NCBI RefSeq assembly: GCF_963855985.1
Contig: NC_087119.1
Location: forward strand, 4,318,001 to 4,382,000
Reading direction: 5' to 3'
DNA length: 64,000 bases
Source: Ostrinia nubilalis
Lineage: Eukaryota > Arthropoda > Insecta > Lepidoptera > Crambidae
How positions within the stretch are numbered: the first letter of the stretch is position 1; the number at the start of each line of letters is the position of its first letter. Below are positions 1 to 10,714 of this stretch, piece after piece. Under the pieces are notes generated by a model. It saw nothing but the letters and a program-made list of their open reading frames with translations, searched no databases and was not told the DNA's origin. A program made the position numbers and the translations under genes.

Positions 1-1295
1 GCCTTATCTAACTTTCCGAATAAGAAGGACTCCTGATTTTCGGGCCTTAGTGTGTCCCACCTTTTGTCTCTTCTTCCTTCTACCTATTTAATGTAAGTAC
101 ATGAATAATAATAATACCCCGCAGGGCAGCTTTGTGGCGAGCTGTTGGTGAGTAGCGACACCACGGGGTCAGTTGTTAATCCGAGTGCTCCCGAGAGTCG
201 GTTAAGACCCACGTCTTCGGCTTGCCGAAGTGGAATCCAAGAGGGTCTGAAGGACTCTCACCTCTGGCTTGCCTTAACCGGCCGGCCAGAGTGGAGTCGC
301 TAGAGCTATATGCTCCAGGTGTGGAGATGTTAAAGGACAACGCCGCGAGTAATCTGGAAGAAAGCGCAGCACACCTCTCTACACCTGTAAGCTGGCAGAT
401 GCCAATGTTGCCCCTCAGTTCGGTTTATATGACCCATGACGCTAGGGGGGGCCATTTAGTCACTGGCTAGTCACCGCCTGCCATATTTTCAGTCCGAGAC
501 TATGAACCAGGCAGGTGACCCGTAGTCTCCATCCATAGCCCAGTAACCAGTCCATCCATCCTACATCCATAACCCTAGTTCATTCTTCAATAACTGCAAT
601 AGCCCCTGTGCACATGTCGGGGATGGTCTCTAACTACATACCACCACTTATAATTATACTAATAATATAATAAGAAGTAATACTTCGTAAAAAAGAAAGT
701 AAGTAACTAATTAACTTTAAAACTGACTAAAATTCATGTAAATGAGTCTCTTATAAGACTTGCTAACATAGTGTATAGGTAATTGCATGGCGTATGAGCT
801 AAAGAAAGTGTGGTAATGCGAGTTAATCATAGGTAAATACCTACTCGTATTATCGCCCCGTGGGGGGCCGGGGCAGAATAGTCCCTCCGTTATTCTGCCG
901 CGTGTCGTAAGAGCCGACTAAGTGCAGAACAGATGTCACAAACATGCACAATATACACCACAGGCTTGCGTAAAGTTTAACATCAAGCAGATCTACCATC
1001 AATTTGCTCACTTACGCCTTTTAATAACACACAAATAGATATAAAAAACAATAATAATAGTATTCAAGTGCCAGGCCTAATAATAAAACAGCATTTCAGG
1101 CTAACCAACTAAACGCACTTTGAAAGGAGGAAAGAAGTAGATTTAGGTAAAATTATTATTTCTTGTAATCAGATCTAAATGATCGCTTTAATTTCCATTA
1201 TCAAACGGCATTCAGAGAGCAATAAAGAAGTAGAATAGATAATAGTTAAACGCTACTTGATAGCAGTTTACGTAATATAATATATATATATATAG
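1..1295. other. No supported gene; GC-rich repeat-like patch at about 115-640
   Basis: This stretch is AT-rich apart from a GC-rich patch at about 115-640 and a short GC-rich patch at about 855-925. The first patch is bordered on both sides by AATAAT-type runs. An 82-codon open frame (222-470) lies in it but matches nothing I know. The second patch carries a TGTCGTAAGAG..CGACTAAG motif of a kind I associate with lepidopteran non-LTR retrotransposon leaders. Both are probably fragments of non-LTR elements, but I cannot name the clade. Insertion at AAT repeats would suit an R4/Dong-type element; that is a guess. Confidence 0.3.
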
Positions 1296-2996
1296 TAGGG
1301 TGTCCCTTATTTTTCAAAGTTTTAAATTTGTAACGCATAGGTCTTAGTTTTGTTTGTTTGCCTCTAAAACACTCGGAAATAAATTTTTACCTTATTTGGA
1401 GTACGATAACCCGTGCCGACTTGCATCGAAACATGTTGCGCGGCAGTAGCGGTGCGTATTCGCGGTATTTGTCATTTGTTCTCAATTAATCTCGTGATAA
1501 ACACCTATTGTTTGACATTTAGAAGATGGCTGTGGAATTAAGAAGCAATAAAAAAAGTATTTTCTTAGTCGGGGACGTAAATTTATCAAATAATAGGCAC
1601 AAATTTACCGTTAATCGTCAAGTTTTTTCAGTAGTTTTTAACATATTTTGCGAAGTTAATTAAATGTTATTGAAACCTCTAATCTCATCATTCGGGAGTG
1701 TATTATATTTTGGGAAAAGCTATAAATCCTACCAGAGCCTAACTGTGTAAAAAAACTTGTGTATCTTCACTATGCTTGGAGGGAGTTGCAAGAAAAATTA
1801 TTTTAAAAAAATCAAGATTTATAAGCGCCGCGGTGAGGAGGATTTAAAAACAAATAAAATATTTTAACAAAAACAAATAAAACCAAGGCGTCCAGAGTGT
1901 TAAGGTGTAGACAAAAAGTTAGTTAAGAAAGTAGAAAGTGCAAGACAAAGAAAATTAAATAAATAAATAAATAAAAAATAGAGCAAATATGTTTCGGAGG
2001 TTTATCATCATCTCTTACTACGCAAGATTCTATACAAACGCAAGGACATCACGACCAGCTTACCAGCTCTGAGGAAAGCCCTAAGGAACTCTTGACATCC
2101 ACTTTCCAAAAGGTATATGAGAGTCTTTTGACAAATTGATTTCCAAAGCAGCCCTGAGCAAGTTTAGTCAACATCTTTGGTACTTCATATCAGAAGAAAT
2201 TGCCGTTTTATCACTTTTTGATGATGAAGGTCATGAACAAACACCGTCAATATTGTAATAAAAGTACAAAGAGAGAGTATGTATGATTCTGGGAAGAGAT
2301 ACATTCCATCTGAAGAAGGTATGATTATTTCTATGGGAAATAGGACTTTGCACTAATTTTTTATCCTGTTTTTAATGAATTGATAATAATACTGCCTTAT
2401 TTATTGTTGCTGGAAAACCATTGAGTGGTTTTATGTCTGTCAAGAGTATAAATTTATTTTCTCGATTGAAAATTTATAATAATTTCCCCCTGAGACACAT
2501 TTCTATATGAGATAAAGATGTTGCCTATTTAAAGGCAAAAAAGTGCTTCTTTAAGGGTAGTTAATGATACAGCTGAAAGAGCTATAAAGCTTATGCAAGA
2601 TTTTCATGGTTTGATCACTGCAAAGGAAGAGCAAAAGCTTTTTTTGCTACGCACAGTGTAGCAAAAATCAGGCCAATATTCAGGAGCATGGAAATCTGTA
2701 TCCAGAATGTAAAAAAGGGTCCCTCAAAAGTAAAATATATTGTCTGATCTGTAATGTTATCTTCTTTTTATAAATATTTTATAAAAAATAAATATTTTAA
2801 TTGATTTAGCTACATAACGAAAGGGGTAAAACCAGCATTTTTCAAAATCTTCAGAGCTAAGTCGGCACGGGTTAATGTGGACGTAGGAAGATGAAATTTT
2901 GTATTTAAGTATGTCTGAGTAGTACGAAAAGAAATAGAGGGTATGCATTTCAATATCTAAAAAAAATTTTTTTTCGGCCATATAAGGGACACCCTA
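1296..2996. mobile_element. DNA transposon, 1.7 kb, TAGGGTG termini, 8-bp target duplication
   Basis: The ends are a perfect 15-bp terminal inverted repeat, TAGGGTGTCCCTTAT, flanked by the 8-bp direct repeat ATATATAG (1288-1295 and 2997-3004). Just inside is a second perfect inverted pair of 16 bp (1407-1422 and 2859-2874, TAACCCGTGCCGACTT), which could be a transposase-binding site. An 8-bp duplication suits the hAT or P superfamily, but the TIR is not a textbook one for either, so the superfamily is open. The flanking DNA is a TA microsatellite, which lowers the information in the duplication, although its final G is shared. The element at 38009-39528 has the same TAGGGTG start and also an 8-bp duplication. 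Confidence 0.85.
2130..2672 (+). pseudogene. Decayed transposase-like coding remnants inside the 1296-2996 transposon
   Basis: Several short open stretches on the plus strand read like one protein broken by stops and frameshifts. One (about 2146-2261) contains FSQHLWYFISEEIAVLSLFD. Another (about 2560-2645) contains NDTAERAIKLMQDFHGLIT. Both resemble conserved blocks of a widespread arthropod protein family of unknown function often found in repeats; I cannot attach a formal name. No catalytic residues can be assigned. The coding region is inactive, so this copy would need help from an intact relative to move. Confidence 0.45.
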
Positions 2997-3004
2997 ATAT
3001 ATAG

Positions 3005-4833
3005 TCATGTAGTTAGGTAAGTTATTAATTCTGCCTTCCTCAACAATAATATTTAGTTATTTCTTATCTGGCCCATCTCTATTCTATCTAATTATCTCTA
3101 AAATAAGATGCCATTTCTTCTTTGTTTTTCTTATTTTAATTTAATCTTCCTCAATATTTCTTTGTCGAATTTTGTTTTGCATATCTTGTCGTGTTTTTTT
3201 TTATTTTCTCATACTTGTCAAAAATACTTTACTTTTTTTTTAATTTTGTTCACTTTATAAATTAAATTTCAATTGACAATTAGGTTATTACTGTATTTTT
3301 TCTTAGTATTTATAATTAGGCTTAATATTAAACAAATAAGTACTAAGTGTAAGTACTGGCTGCTTTTAAGACGATGTGACAATACATGAGATCATTGGCT
3401 ATAATATTCGAGCGAGTAATTATAAAATCGTCCAGTAAATATTAGGCAGCGGTTTCTAATTCTTCATCAAAACTCCCCTGCGCCGCCAACTCAACTGCTT
3501 ACTTCGCTTGACCGGGCATGTTAACCCTTTATAACATAGCAAGTTCAAATTTTCCATAGACAAAAAGATATGATTAAAAATGTGGTAAAAAACATATTTT
3601 ATCGTCCTAAAGATAAAACAGTCATAATATGGTTATGAGAATACAGTTAAAAGGTCCAAAGATTACATTTAGGCATAGTTTCAATAATAATTCTGAGTCA
3701 ACTTAATAAAGAACTAAGGCGCTGGGAGTTTCGTCCGAATTACTGAGTAGACGCAAGAAAATTTACAGTGTTAGGTACCAGAGTTTTATAGAGTTACCAA
3801 TGAACCTATATTACAATAACATAAATGACATAATGATACGGAATAGGTAGGCATAAGCATACTTATAAGGCCATTTGTAAATATTCCCGGGAATATCCTT
3901 ACATCGTAAATGTTCCCACCAAATGAGAATTACACATATCTACATAAATTATGCATTAATTCGCATCGAGAAATAAAATACTTATGTGACGTGACAACTT
4001 GTCGTTTAAACTGATGCGATAGCACCTAGAACTAGAGAATTGAATTCCCATCATGAAACAATGAATATCTAACGACACTTTCGTAAGTTGTATCCATATT
4101 ATAACACAGTTCGAATATCTACTAGGATAGGCACTCATTTAATTCTCCTTTCTGCAGTCGGATAAAATTTTAAATATAAGAATTATAGAAATAAGTAAGA
4201 ATCTGTAAGGTTATATTATCTTATTAGGTAGATAGAGCAAGTAAATACCTAATTCATTGTTTATTTTGCTATTAGCCATTTTTCATAGGTTTTAACGACA
4301 ATTTTTCAGCACCAATTTAAATCATCATAGATCTAATCTAATGAATACATTATTCAACCGCGATGAGGCTTACCGGCTTTTTCAAACTCTCGGAAAAAAG
4401 TCAATCAAATGGTTATATCCCATTATTATTTGTGAATTATTTACATGTTGTACCTACCCACTTTTGATCCTATTATTATTATTTTTATTCAGGCTTAAAG
4501 TGTCAGACAATAAATTTAAAAAAAATAGGTTATTTGTTTTCATTATATTTATTTAGAACATAGGTACGTTATTGAAATAATTAGTACAACAAGGTTATCA
4601 AATAAACCCATTAACGTGATGAAACATCTTTTTACATTTTTATAAATACCTGCTTGATCACACAAATGATTTAGGTCCTACGAAATAATTCTAGTCTTTG
4701 TGTTTTGCTTCGTTAATTTTTTATTAGTTTTAATTGATTAAGCACATTCGATATTGTATTTTTTATATGATTTTTAGGTAATAAGTAAATGTGAATATTT
4801 TTAAGACTCATTGATATGTAACTTGTATTTAAT
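3005..4833. other. AT-rich intergenic DNA, no gene seen
   Basis: No convincing coding region, RNA gene or transposon terminus was found. The short open frames here (for example 3956-4138 minus and 4341-4556 plus) have no recognisable motifs and the base composition of random AT-rich sequence. A GC-richer patch near 3470-3535 has no obvious structure. Confidence 0.5.
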
Positions 4834-4838
4834 CGTAG

Positions 4839-5163
4839 TGTTTAACCCTCCCATAGAGGAGGGTGGAATTCCCTCACCCTGCGCACTTCCTAGGCGCTAT
4901 CACTCACTCCTACCTACCACTGACTGGGTACTACTAACTACTAGTGAATGAAACACTGTCTTGAGGTCAACTGAATTCAATGCTTTATTGGATCCCGGTT
5001 ATATTTAAAGGCCGGGCAAAAAATCTGGACACCGCGGGCTAATATTTTGCACATAAAATACAAGTGTCATCTATTGGTAAAACTATGTAAACTTAAACAC
5101 AAACATAGCATGTGGTGCCATCTAGTGATAGGACAATGAACGAACTTTACACTAACTCTAACA
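4839..5163 (-). repeat. 3' LTR of the BEL/Pao element at 4839-8066
   Basis: 325 bp, with TG..CA ends on either strand. The U3-side portion (about 4965-5163) appears identical to the partner LTR, including the AATTCAATGC..TTGGATCCCG block. The U5-side portion (about 4839-4960) differs from the partner by several indels and substitutions. A purine-rich stretch (GGTGGGCGA when read on the minus strand) lies just upstream and may be the polypurine tract. Confidence 0.95.
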
Positions 5164-5309
5164 TAATCGCCCACCAAGGACGAGCTAAGCTTCGTCCTTC
5201 ACTACATCGCCCACCATGACAATCGCCCATTATGAACACTTAAAACTCAAGAAAGAAGGCATAATAATTTTGAAAGATAACCCTGACATTTTAAACATTT
5301 TATATTACT

Positions 5310-7175
5310 TCAATCAGTCTGCCTTCTTACCTTACTACTATCCTTATATCTAACCTTAGCCCTAAAATTTCTGTTTGTTGACTTTGTACAATTTCCCGAT
5401 AAAATCCACCCAAACAATGTCTCTTGTGCAACAGGGGTACCGCTTGGACCTTTCCTAACTCCCTCTAGCAAGACCTGACTAAACACATCTACTCCCAATA
5501 ACAAATCGATACGATTTGGCGTGTGATAGCCAGGATCTGCCAACGGCAAATTCATACTTTCAGCCCATTGCACAGATTCTATTTTATGGGATGGTAATAG
5601 AGAAGTTATTGACTTTAAAACATAAGCTCTCACCCCTAAATTCTCCCCTGGATGAATCCTTGAACTAATCTCCAAGTCAACAAAAGCCTCGGATACTAAA
5701 CTATCCCCACCTATTCCTGACAAGCGCTCTTTGATTGGAGTCTTTTTCAACCCAAGTCTTCGTACTGTTTCTTCAGTTACGAAAGACGACTCCGAGGCCT
5801 GATCAAGCAATGCTCTAATCTCTATGCTATCCTTCTTGGTCGACATAGCTTTGACTACCGCAGTCGGCAGTAAAACTTGATTATTATTCCCTGTCGACAA
5901 ACAAGACCCAGAACTTTTCACTTCCTCACTTGCATCTCTATTTCCTACACCTCTATGGACATTACCTCGAGGGTGTAACAGATAATGATGTCTGCGTTTG
6001 CAGATTCGGCATTTAGTTACATATTTACAGAATTTGGCAGAATGATTGAGTCCTAAACAATTAAAACATACATTGTTATTTAAAACAAATTCCCGACGAG
6101 ACTCCACCGCCTCCCTTGCAAATTCTTTGCAAAACCTAAGTTTATGCCCTCCTTCCGTACAAAACGGACATTGCACATTTTTTACAATATGCATAGACTT
6201 AGTAGTTCTATTATGTACATTATTTACATTTATCGAAGTGGATTTTGAATCTAGAAACTCCAATGCCCTGTAACGATTCGTTAGAAAATCTTTAAAATGA
6301 TCATAAGTAGGCAGTTCATCCGATGTGTTGGTTTCCGAAATCATGAACTCCCACTGACGTCTAGATTCAGTATCCAACTTCGATGTCAAAATATGAACAA
6401 GAACTACATCCCAACTATCTACATTTACACCAATATTGATCAAATTAGCCAAACAATCATTAGTTGTATCAATTAATTCCTTCAGCGCATGTGCCGACTC
6501 ATTTACAATGTTTTTCTGACTAAATAACCGATTTAATGTTTGTTGGCAAATGAATTTCTTATTGTTATAACGCTCCTCCAACAATTGCCAACACCTATCA
6601 TAATTACATTCCGCTATTGATATGTGCTTCACAAGTTGTTCTGCTTCTCCTGTAAGGTAGCTCTTTAGATAATGAAATTTCTGTACCTTTGTCAAATGCT
6701 CATTGAAATGCACCAAAGAACTATATAAATCGCAAAATGTGGGCCATTCCGAATATTTCCCCGAAAATGATGGAATAATAATTTTGGGCAATTCAAGTTG
6801 ACTACTTTTCCTCTGAACAACTTGCGAAGTACTATCTTGATCGATGTTGGAAGTCAACTTCAACAAACAGGTTTTGAGATCACATTTGAACCAACTGTAC
6901 AATTCCTCTACTTGATCACATAAGTCCTCTTTAACATACAAGGAATCAGCTAGTTCCTCAGGACATGCACTACGCATCAACTCTTTGTGTCCTGAAGAAA
7001 ACTCTACCCACAGCTGTTCCAATAGTTCCAATTTACCTTCTACATACTGTTTAGTTATTTGACTTTCCGAAAGTTTGTTGAAATTAACTTTATGTTTTTC
7101 CAAACGCTTAAAAATATCATACTGAAATCTCATAATATTTTCCATTTCAATTTTACATTCTTTACGATTCGCCAT
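5310..7175 (-). CDS. gag: BEL/Pao Gag-protease polyprotein, 3' truncated
   Basis: About 621 residues from the ATG at 7173-7175 (MANRKECKIEMEN); an in-frame ATG 19 codons upstream lies in less gag-like sequence. The middle has the BEL capsid-like signature (LPKIIIPSFSGKYSEWPTF, DUF1759 type). Three cysteine-rich knuckles follow (CPFCTEGGHKLRFC, VCFNCLGLNHSAKFC, CRICKRRHHYLLH). A retropepsin-like A17 domain then has ALLDQASESSF where the family usually has a DSGS/DQGS core. The frame ends after LFGWILSGN, the point at which intact BEL polyproteins run on into reverse transcriptase. The gene can package RNA at best; it cannot reverse transcribe or integrate alone. Confidence 0.9.
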   Translation of the reverse strand: MANRKECKIEMENIMRFQYDIFKRLEKHKVNFNKLSESQITKQYVEGKLELLEQLWVEFSSGHKELMRSACPEELADSLYVKEDLCDQVEELYSWFKCDLKTCLLKLTSNIDQDSTSQVVQRKSSQLELPKIIIPSFSGKYSEWPTFCDLYSSLVHFNEHLTKVQKFHYLKSYLTGEAEQLVKHISIAECNYDRCWQLLEERYNNKKFICQQTLNRLFSQKNIVNESAHALKELIDTTNDCLANLINIGVNVDSWDVVLVHILTSKLDTESRRQWEFMISETNTSDELPTYDHFKDFLTNRYRALEFLDSKSTSINVNNVHNRTTKSMHIVKNVQCPFCTEGGHKLRFCKEFAREAVESRREFVLNNNVCFNCLGLNHSAKFCKYVTKCRICKRRHHYLLHPRGNVHRGVGNRDASEEVKSSGSCLSTGNNNQVLLPTAVVKAMSTKKDSIEIRALLDQASESSFVTEETVRRLGLKKTPIKERLSGIGGDSLVSEAFVDLEISSRIHPGENLGVRAYVLKSITSLLPSHKIESVQWAESMNLPLADPGYHTPNRIDLLLGVDVFSQVLLEGVRKGPSGTPVAQETLFGWILSGNCTKSTNRNFRAKVRYKDSSKVRRQTD

Positions 7176-7720
7176 TTTATGAATTTGACAAAACAGAATA
7201 AACAAAATACAAAACCTGTCACCGAAAATCAAAAATTTAAAAGTCTTCTAAAAAGTAAATCGACTGTCACTAATTCAAACCCGCACTGACTCTTGTGACA
7301 CACTGACAGTCAATCAAAAAAGAAGTTACTCACGGTGACATTTCCGAATTCTTACGAAACTTGCCGAAGTTTGAAGCTTCGCGTCTGTCAATCCTTGGCG
7401 AACCTCCTGCAACCTCTGGTAGGAGGGCTGCTCCGCGGACGTCACTCCGTCCTCAACCTGACGTGCGCCGACCAAGCCAAGCGCCGTCGAGATCCTCCTC
7501 AGGACCTCTTAGGTGAAGTAGACCTTCACCTCCTGCAGCCTCTGAGGGCTGCCCTTGGACCCTCCTCCGTCCTCCAATGGCACCGGTTCCTGACGCACGC
7601 CGGCTAAGCTCAGCGCCGTCTGAGGCCCTCCTCTGGACCTCTGAGGTGCCCCACAGCAGCAGTCCACTGCTCGCGTGGAGGAGGAATCCACTCCTTAGGA
7701 TGCTAGTACCTCCTCACAGC
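7176..7720 (-). other. 5' leader of the BEL/Pao element with an imperfect tandem duplication
   Basis: GC-rich untranslated leader between the primer-binding site and gag. The plus strand at about 7435-7510 and 7560-7650 carries two related blocks (each with CTCCGTCCTC, GCGCCGTC and CTCAGGACCTCT-like words), an imperfect duplication with a spacing of about 130 bp. Short open frames here (7335-7607 plus, 7509-7691 minus) are composition artefacts. The leader may hold a packaging signal, but nothing visible proves that. Confidence 0.55.
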
Positions 7721-7738
7721 ATCCGGCTCGAAGGACCA
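7721..7738 (-). promoter_or_regulatory. Primer-binding site, tRNA-Tyr type
   Basis: The plus strand reads ATCCGGCTCGAAGGACCA directly against the 5' LTR. This matches the 3' end of insect tRNA-Tyr, including CCA, as I know it (acceptor strand beginning CCTTCGA). On the minus strand the element therefore has an 18-nt complementary site. Confidence 0.85.
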
Positions 7739-8066
7739 TGTTTAACCCTCCCGTAGTGAGAGGGTGGAATTCCCTCACCCTGAGCACTCCTAGCCGTTAT
7801 CACTCCTATCACTCACTCCTACACTGACTAGGGGTACTACTAACTAGTGAATCAAACACCGTCTTGAGGTCAACTGAATTCAATGCTTTATTGGATCCCG
7901 GTTATATTTAAAGGCCGGGCAAAAAATCTGGACACCGCGGGCTAATATTTTGCACATAAAATACAAGTGTCATCTATTGGTAAAACTATGTAAACTTAAA
8001 CACAAACATAGCATGTGGTGCCATCTAGTGATAGGACAATGAACGAACTTTACACTAACTCTAACA
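7739..8066 (-). repeat. 5' LTR of the BEL/Pao element at 4839-8066
   Basis: 328 bp with TG..CA ends. The U3/R-side ~200 bp appear identical to the 3' LTR, but about 120 bp at the U5 end carry clustered differences: extra CACTCCTAT-type indels and single-base changes. See the finding on mosaic LTRs. Confidence 0.95.
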
Positions 8067-8071
8067 CGTAG

Positions 8072-9735
8072 GTATTGTTTTAATTAATGTTTTCAGTTTT
8101 ACGAATAAAATACTGTTTAATTACGTTCCTTATCATTGAGTGTGTTGAGCTGTTCAGAGCTTTTTACATAAGTCTCGGGTTCTATGAACTGGATTATCTA
8201 ACCAAGTTTTCTGCTGTCATGCATGGAAATAAGGAATAATATGATATTTCTACAACTACCGCTAAGTACTGAAACAAATATTTTATTCGTAAGACTGGTA
8301 AGGGAGACATTTAGGCACAATCTGCACAACCATTAGTAAATGAAATGTATACGATTTTTTGATAAAATTGACAATTAGTCTGTGTAATGAATAATAATAA
8401 CGCAGGAAATAACAATGTGATCTTTACACCTAGGCACAAAATAAGACCTAGGTAACACTAGGTAACCTGACTTTACGCTAATAATGCCAACTCTACGCTA
8501 CACAACTCACTCGTTATTTTACACACGCATTACCTGTGTAGCTTGAGCCTAAATGCAAGTATGTAGTTATTAATTAATAATAATGGCATGATATGCCGCT
8601 AAAATATCACTTTTTGGCTTCTATCAAGTCGATGTTAGCATTAAGATGTACCTAATTGTAAGCGGCACGGAAACTGGTTCGAACATGGTTCGAACACTGA
8701 GGGTGTACCTACTTGAAAACAAATAATCTCACTAATTCAGGCTTCTGAACACATACCAACAGGGTTTTAATGGACTTTTCATAAAAACGATTTGCAGTGA
8801 TCGGAAGAAAGTTCTGCTCTTTCTCTATAACGTTTCACTTGGTCCCAACTTCTTGACCTCTTAAAGCTGCCTAGTCATCGGACCACAGAACATTATTCCA
8901 TTACTTATTCGCATTATCCGTGCCGCTGGGTTTAGATTAGATTCAAATATTAAATATAAAATATGAAAAAATCTATGTTTTTTATTCTGACACCTACTCT
9001 TGATCACCAAAAATATAAGGAAAGTTTAGACTGCTGCGCTTATTTGCAGCTGATGTTAAATAAGGTTCAGGCGCATTAGGGCTAATTCTCATTATGACAA
9101 CCGACTCGCTCTCATTTTGGCTATATCTCACTTGGGCTACTTCTCATTTGATGTGCGTTCCCTTCGAGAGGCCACTGTGGAAAACGAAGGTTTCGTATAC
9201 ATAAAGATTTAGCAGAACCTCTAAAACAAATTTAATGTAGCTAATTGTAAGTTGGACGCTACAACTCGCCGAATATGGTCCCTCAGATGAACCAATGTCA
9301 AATACCAAATTACTGAATCTGACCAAATAAGATGATTTTGATGAATGGTAATATTTAGGAGGTAAATCGTAGGGCTCCATACGAAAATAAGAGCTCTGGA
9401 TAGTTACTACAAATAAAGAAAATCCAATCCAATTTCTTGGGTAAGGTTTTAATTTTAGCAGAAGTAGCCACAATGCTACCCTGAGAGTAAAGGGTTTTTA
9501 TATTCTACTAGTACAGAATAAAAGCTCTAGTAAAGTGAGCCCTCGGGCCACACGCTAAACACCAATTCCATGAGAAATATCTCGCCCAACGCATTGTTTG
9601 ATAAAAATAGTTTACAGCATTTTATGTACATGTAGTTTAAAAGGTGACTGACTGACTGACATAGTGATCTATTAACGCACAGCCCAAATTGGAGAGACCA
9701 AGGCAAAGAAAGTTCTTCACAAAGTTTCAACAAAA
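8072..9735. other. AT-rich intergenic DNA, no gene seen
   Basis: No recognisable gene or complete transposon. A 109-codon open frame (9144-9473 minus) has no motif I recognise and looks like chance. A short GACT microsatellite sits at about 9646-9661. Confidence 0.5.
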
Positions 9736-9740
9736 TAAAG

Positions 9741-9924
9741 TGATAAATTAAAGTCTTTATCGAGGAAATAAATGTGAATTTATTAACACCAAACAATTAC
9801 ATGTACGGATCGTAGATCAGAGAGTAGAAAGGTGACAGAGCTGTCATAGACAAAATAAAAAATAAAAATACGGTCAAGCGTGAGCCGCATGTAAAAGGCG
9901 CTAAATTTTAAAAAAGGTTTAACA
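9741..9924 (-). repeat. 3' LTR of the Copia element
   Basis: 184 bp with TG..CA ends, near-identical to 31354-31537. A polypurine tract (AGAGGGAG on the minus strand, 9925-9932) lies immediately upstream on the coding strand, as expected for plus-strand priming. Confidence 0.95.
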
Positions 9925-10065
9925 CTCCCTCTACATTTAAGCCTTTCACAAAACAAAGATAACAAAAATCTATGTTAGTTACTTATGCATTAGTGTTATG
10001 TACCTCCATAATTACAAATTAAAACATTTTACAAACAAGTAGGTACATAACCAAATTATATTATT

Positions 10066-10714
10066 TTACTTTTGGAAAAGAGATTCTAAGGAGAACATAC
10101 CAAGTTTAAGCCTTAAGAATTGAAACTTATCCTTTGACAATGCTTTTGTAAATATATCTGCAAACTGATTATCAGTATTTACATACTTCAAAGTTATAAT
10201 TCCCAAATGATATTTCTCTTTGATAAAGTGGTATCTAATGTCAATGTGCTTACAGCGTTTATGAAAGTTAATATTTTTAATTACGCTAATAGCACTTTGG
10301 TTGTCTAAGTGAATACATATAGAGTCCTGCGTATAAACATCTAGATCACACATTAATTGTCTCAACCACAGAGCTTCTTTGGTGGCAGCACAAGCCGCCA
10401 TGAACTCGGCTTCGGTCGTTGAAAGAGCTACCGTTTGTTGCTTTTGACTGGACCAAGTCACAGCCGCTCCGTTTTTCAAAAAGACATAACCGGTCACTGA
10501 GCGTCTTGTGTCGACGTCATTAGCATAATCGGCATCACTATAACCGGTGACTTCTGAACACTCTGGTGATCGGCTGTAGAACAAGCCATGCTGTTTCGTA
10601 TCCTTCAGATACTTTAAGATTTTCTTGACAGCATTCCAGTGACTCTCATTGTAGCAATTAAGAAATCGACTTACCAGACTGACAGCATACATTATGTCTG
10701 GTCGACTCACTATA
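10066..10714 (-). pseudogene. pol: Copia polyprotein, RNase H segment (C-terminal part)
   Basis: The last 216 codons of the Copia polyprotein. It opens in the conserved SRPDIMYAVSLVSRF block after the reverse transcriptase and contains RNase H motifs GYSDADYAND, STTEAEFMA and HLDNQSAISV, which hold the acidic catalytic residues. The stop codon lies about 140 bp before the 3' LTR. The segment itself is intact; it is separated from the rest by the palindromic element. The frame continues at 12321 only if the duplicated target is 4 bp (TATA). Confidence 0.9.

Larger units (their letters stand above)
4839..8066 (-). mobile_element. BEL/Pao LTR retrotransposon, internally deleted (gag-protease only)
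   Basis: Two LTRs (4839-5163 and 7739-8066) bound a 3.2-kb element flanked by the 5-bp direct repeat CGTAG (4834-4838 and 8067-8071). The coding strand is minus, so 7739-8066 is the 5' LTR. A primer-binding site abuts it, and gag-protease is the only gene. Reverse transcriptase, RNase H and integrase are missing: the frame runs from protease into the start of the linker region and then stops about 150 bp from the 3' LTR. The target duplication shows that this is one integration event, so the deletion either pre-dated insertion (trans-mobilised copy) or happened in place. Confidence 0.95.

Noticed and set aside
222..470. 82-codon open frame in the GC-rich patch
   Set aside because: No domain and no clear start context; more likely part of a repeat leader.
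7721..7738. tRNA gene fragment
   Set aside because: Only the last 18 nt are present and they abut an LTR; it is a primer-binding site. The same applies to 15986-16003, 28313-28325 and 31340-31353.
9144..9473. 109-codon minus-strand frame as a host gene
   Set aside because: No motif, no splice context and AT-rich composition; nothing supports coding.
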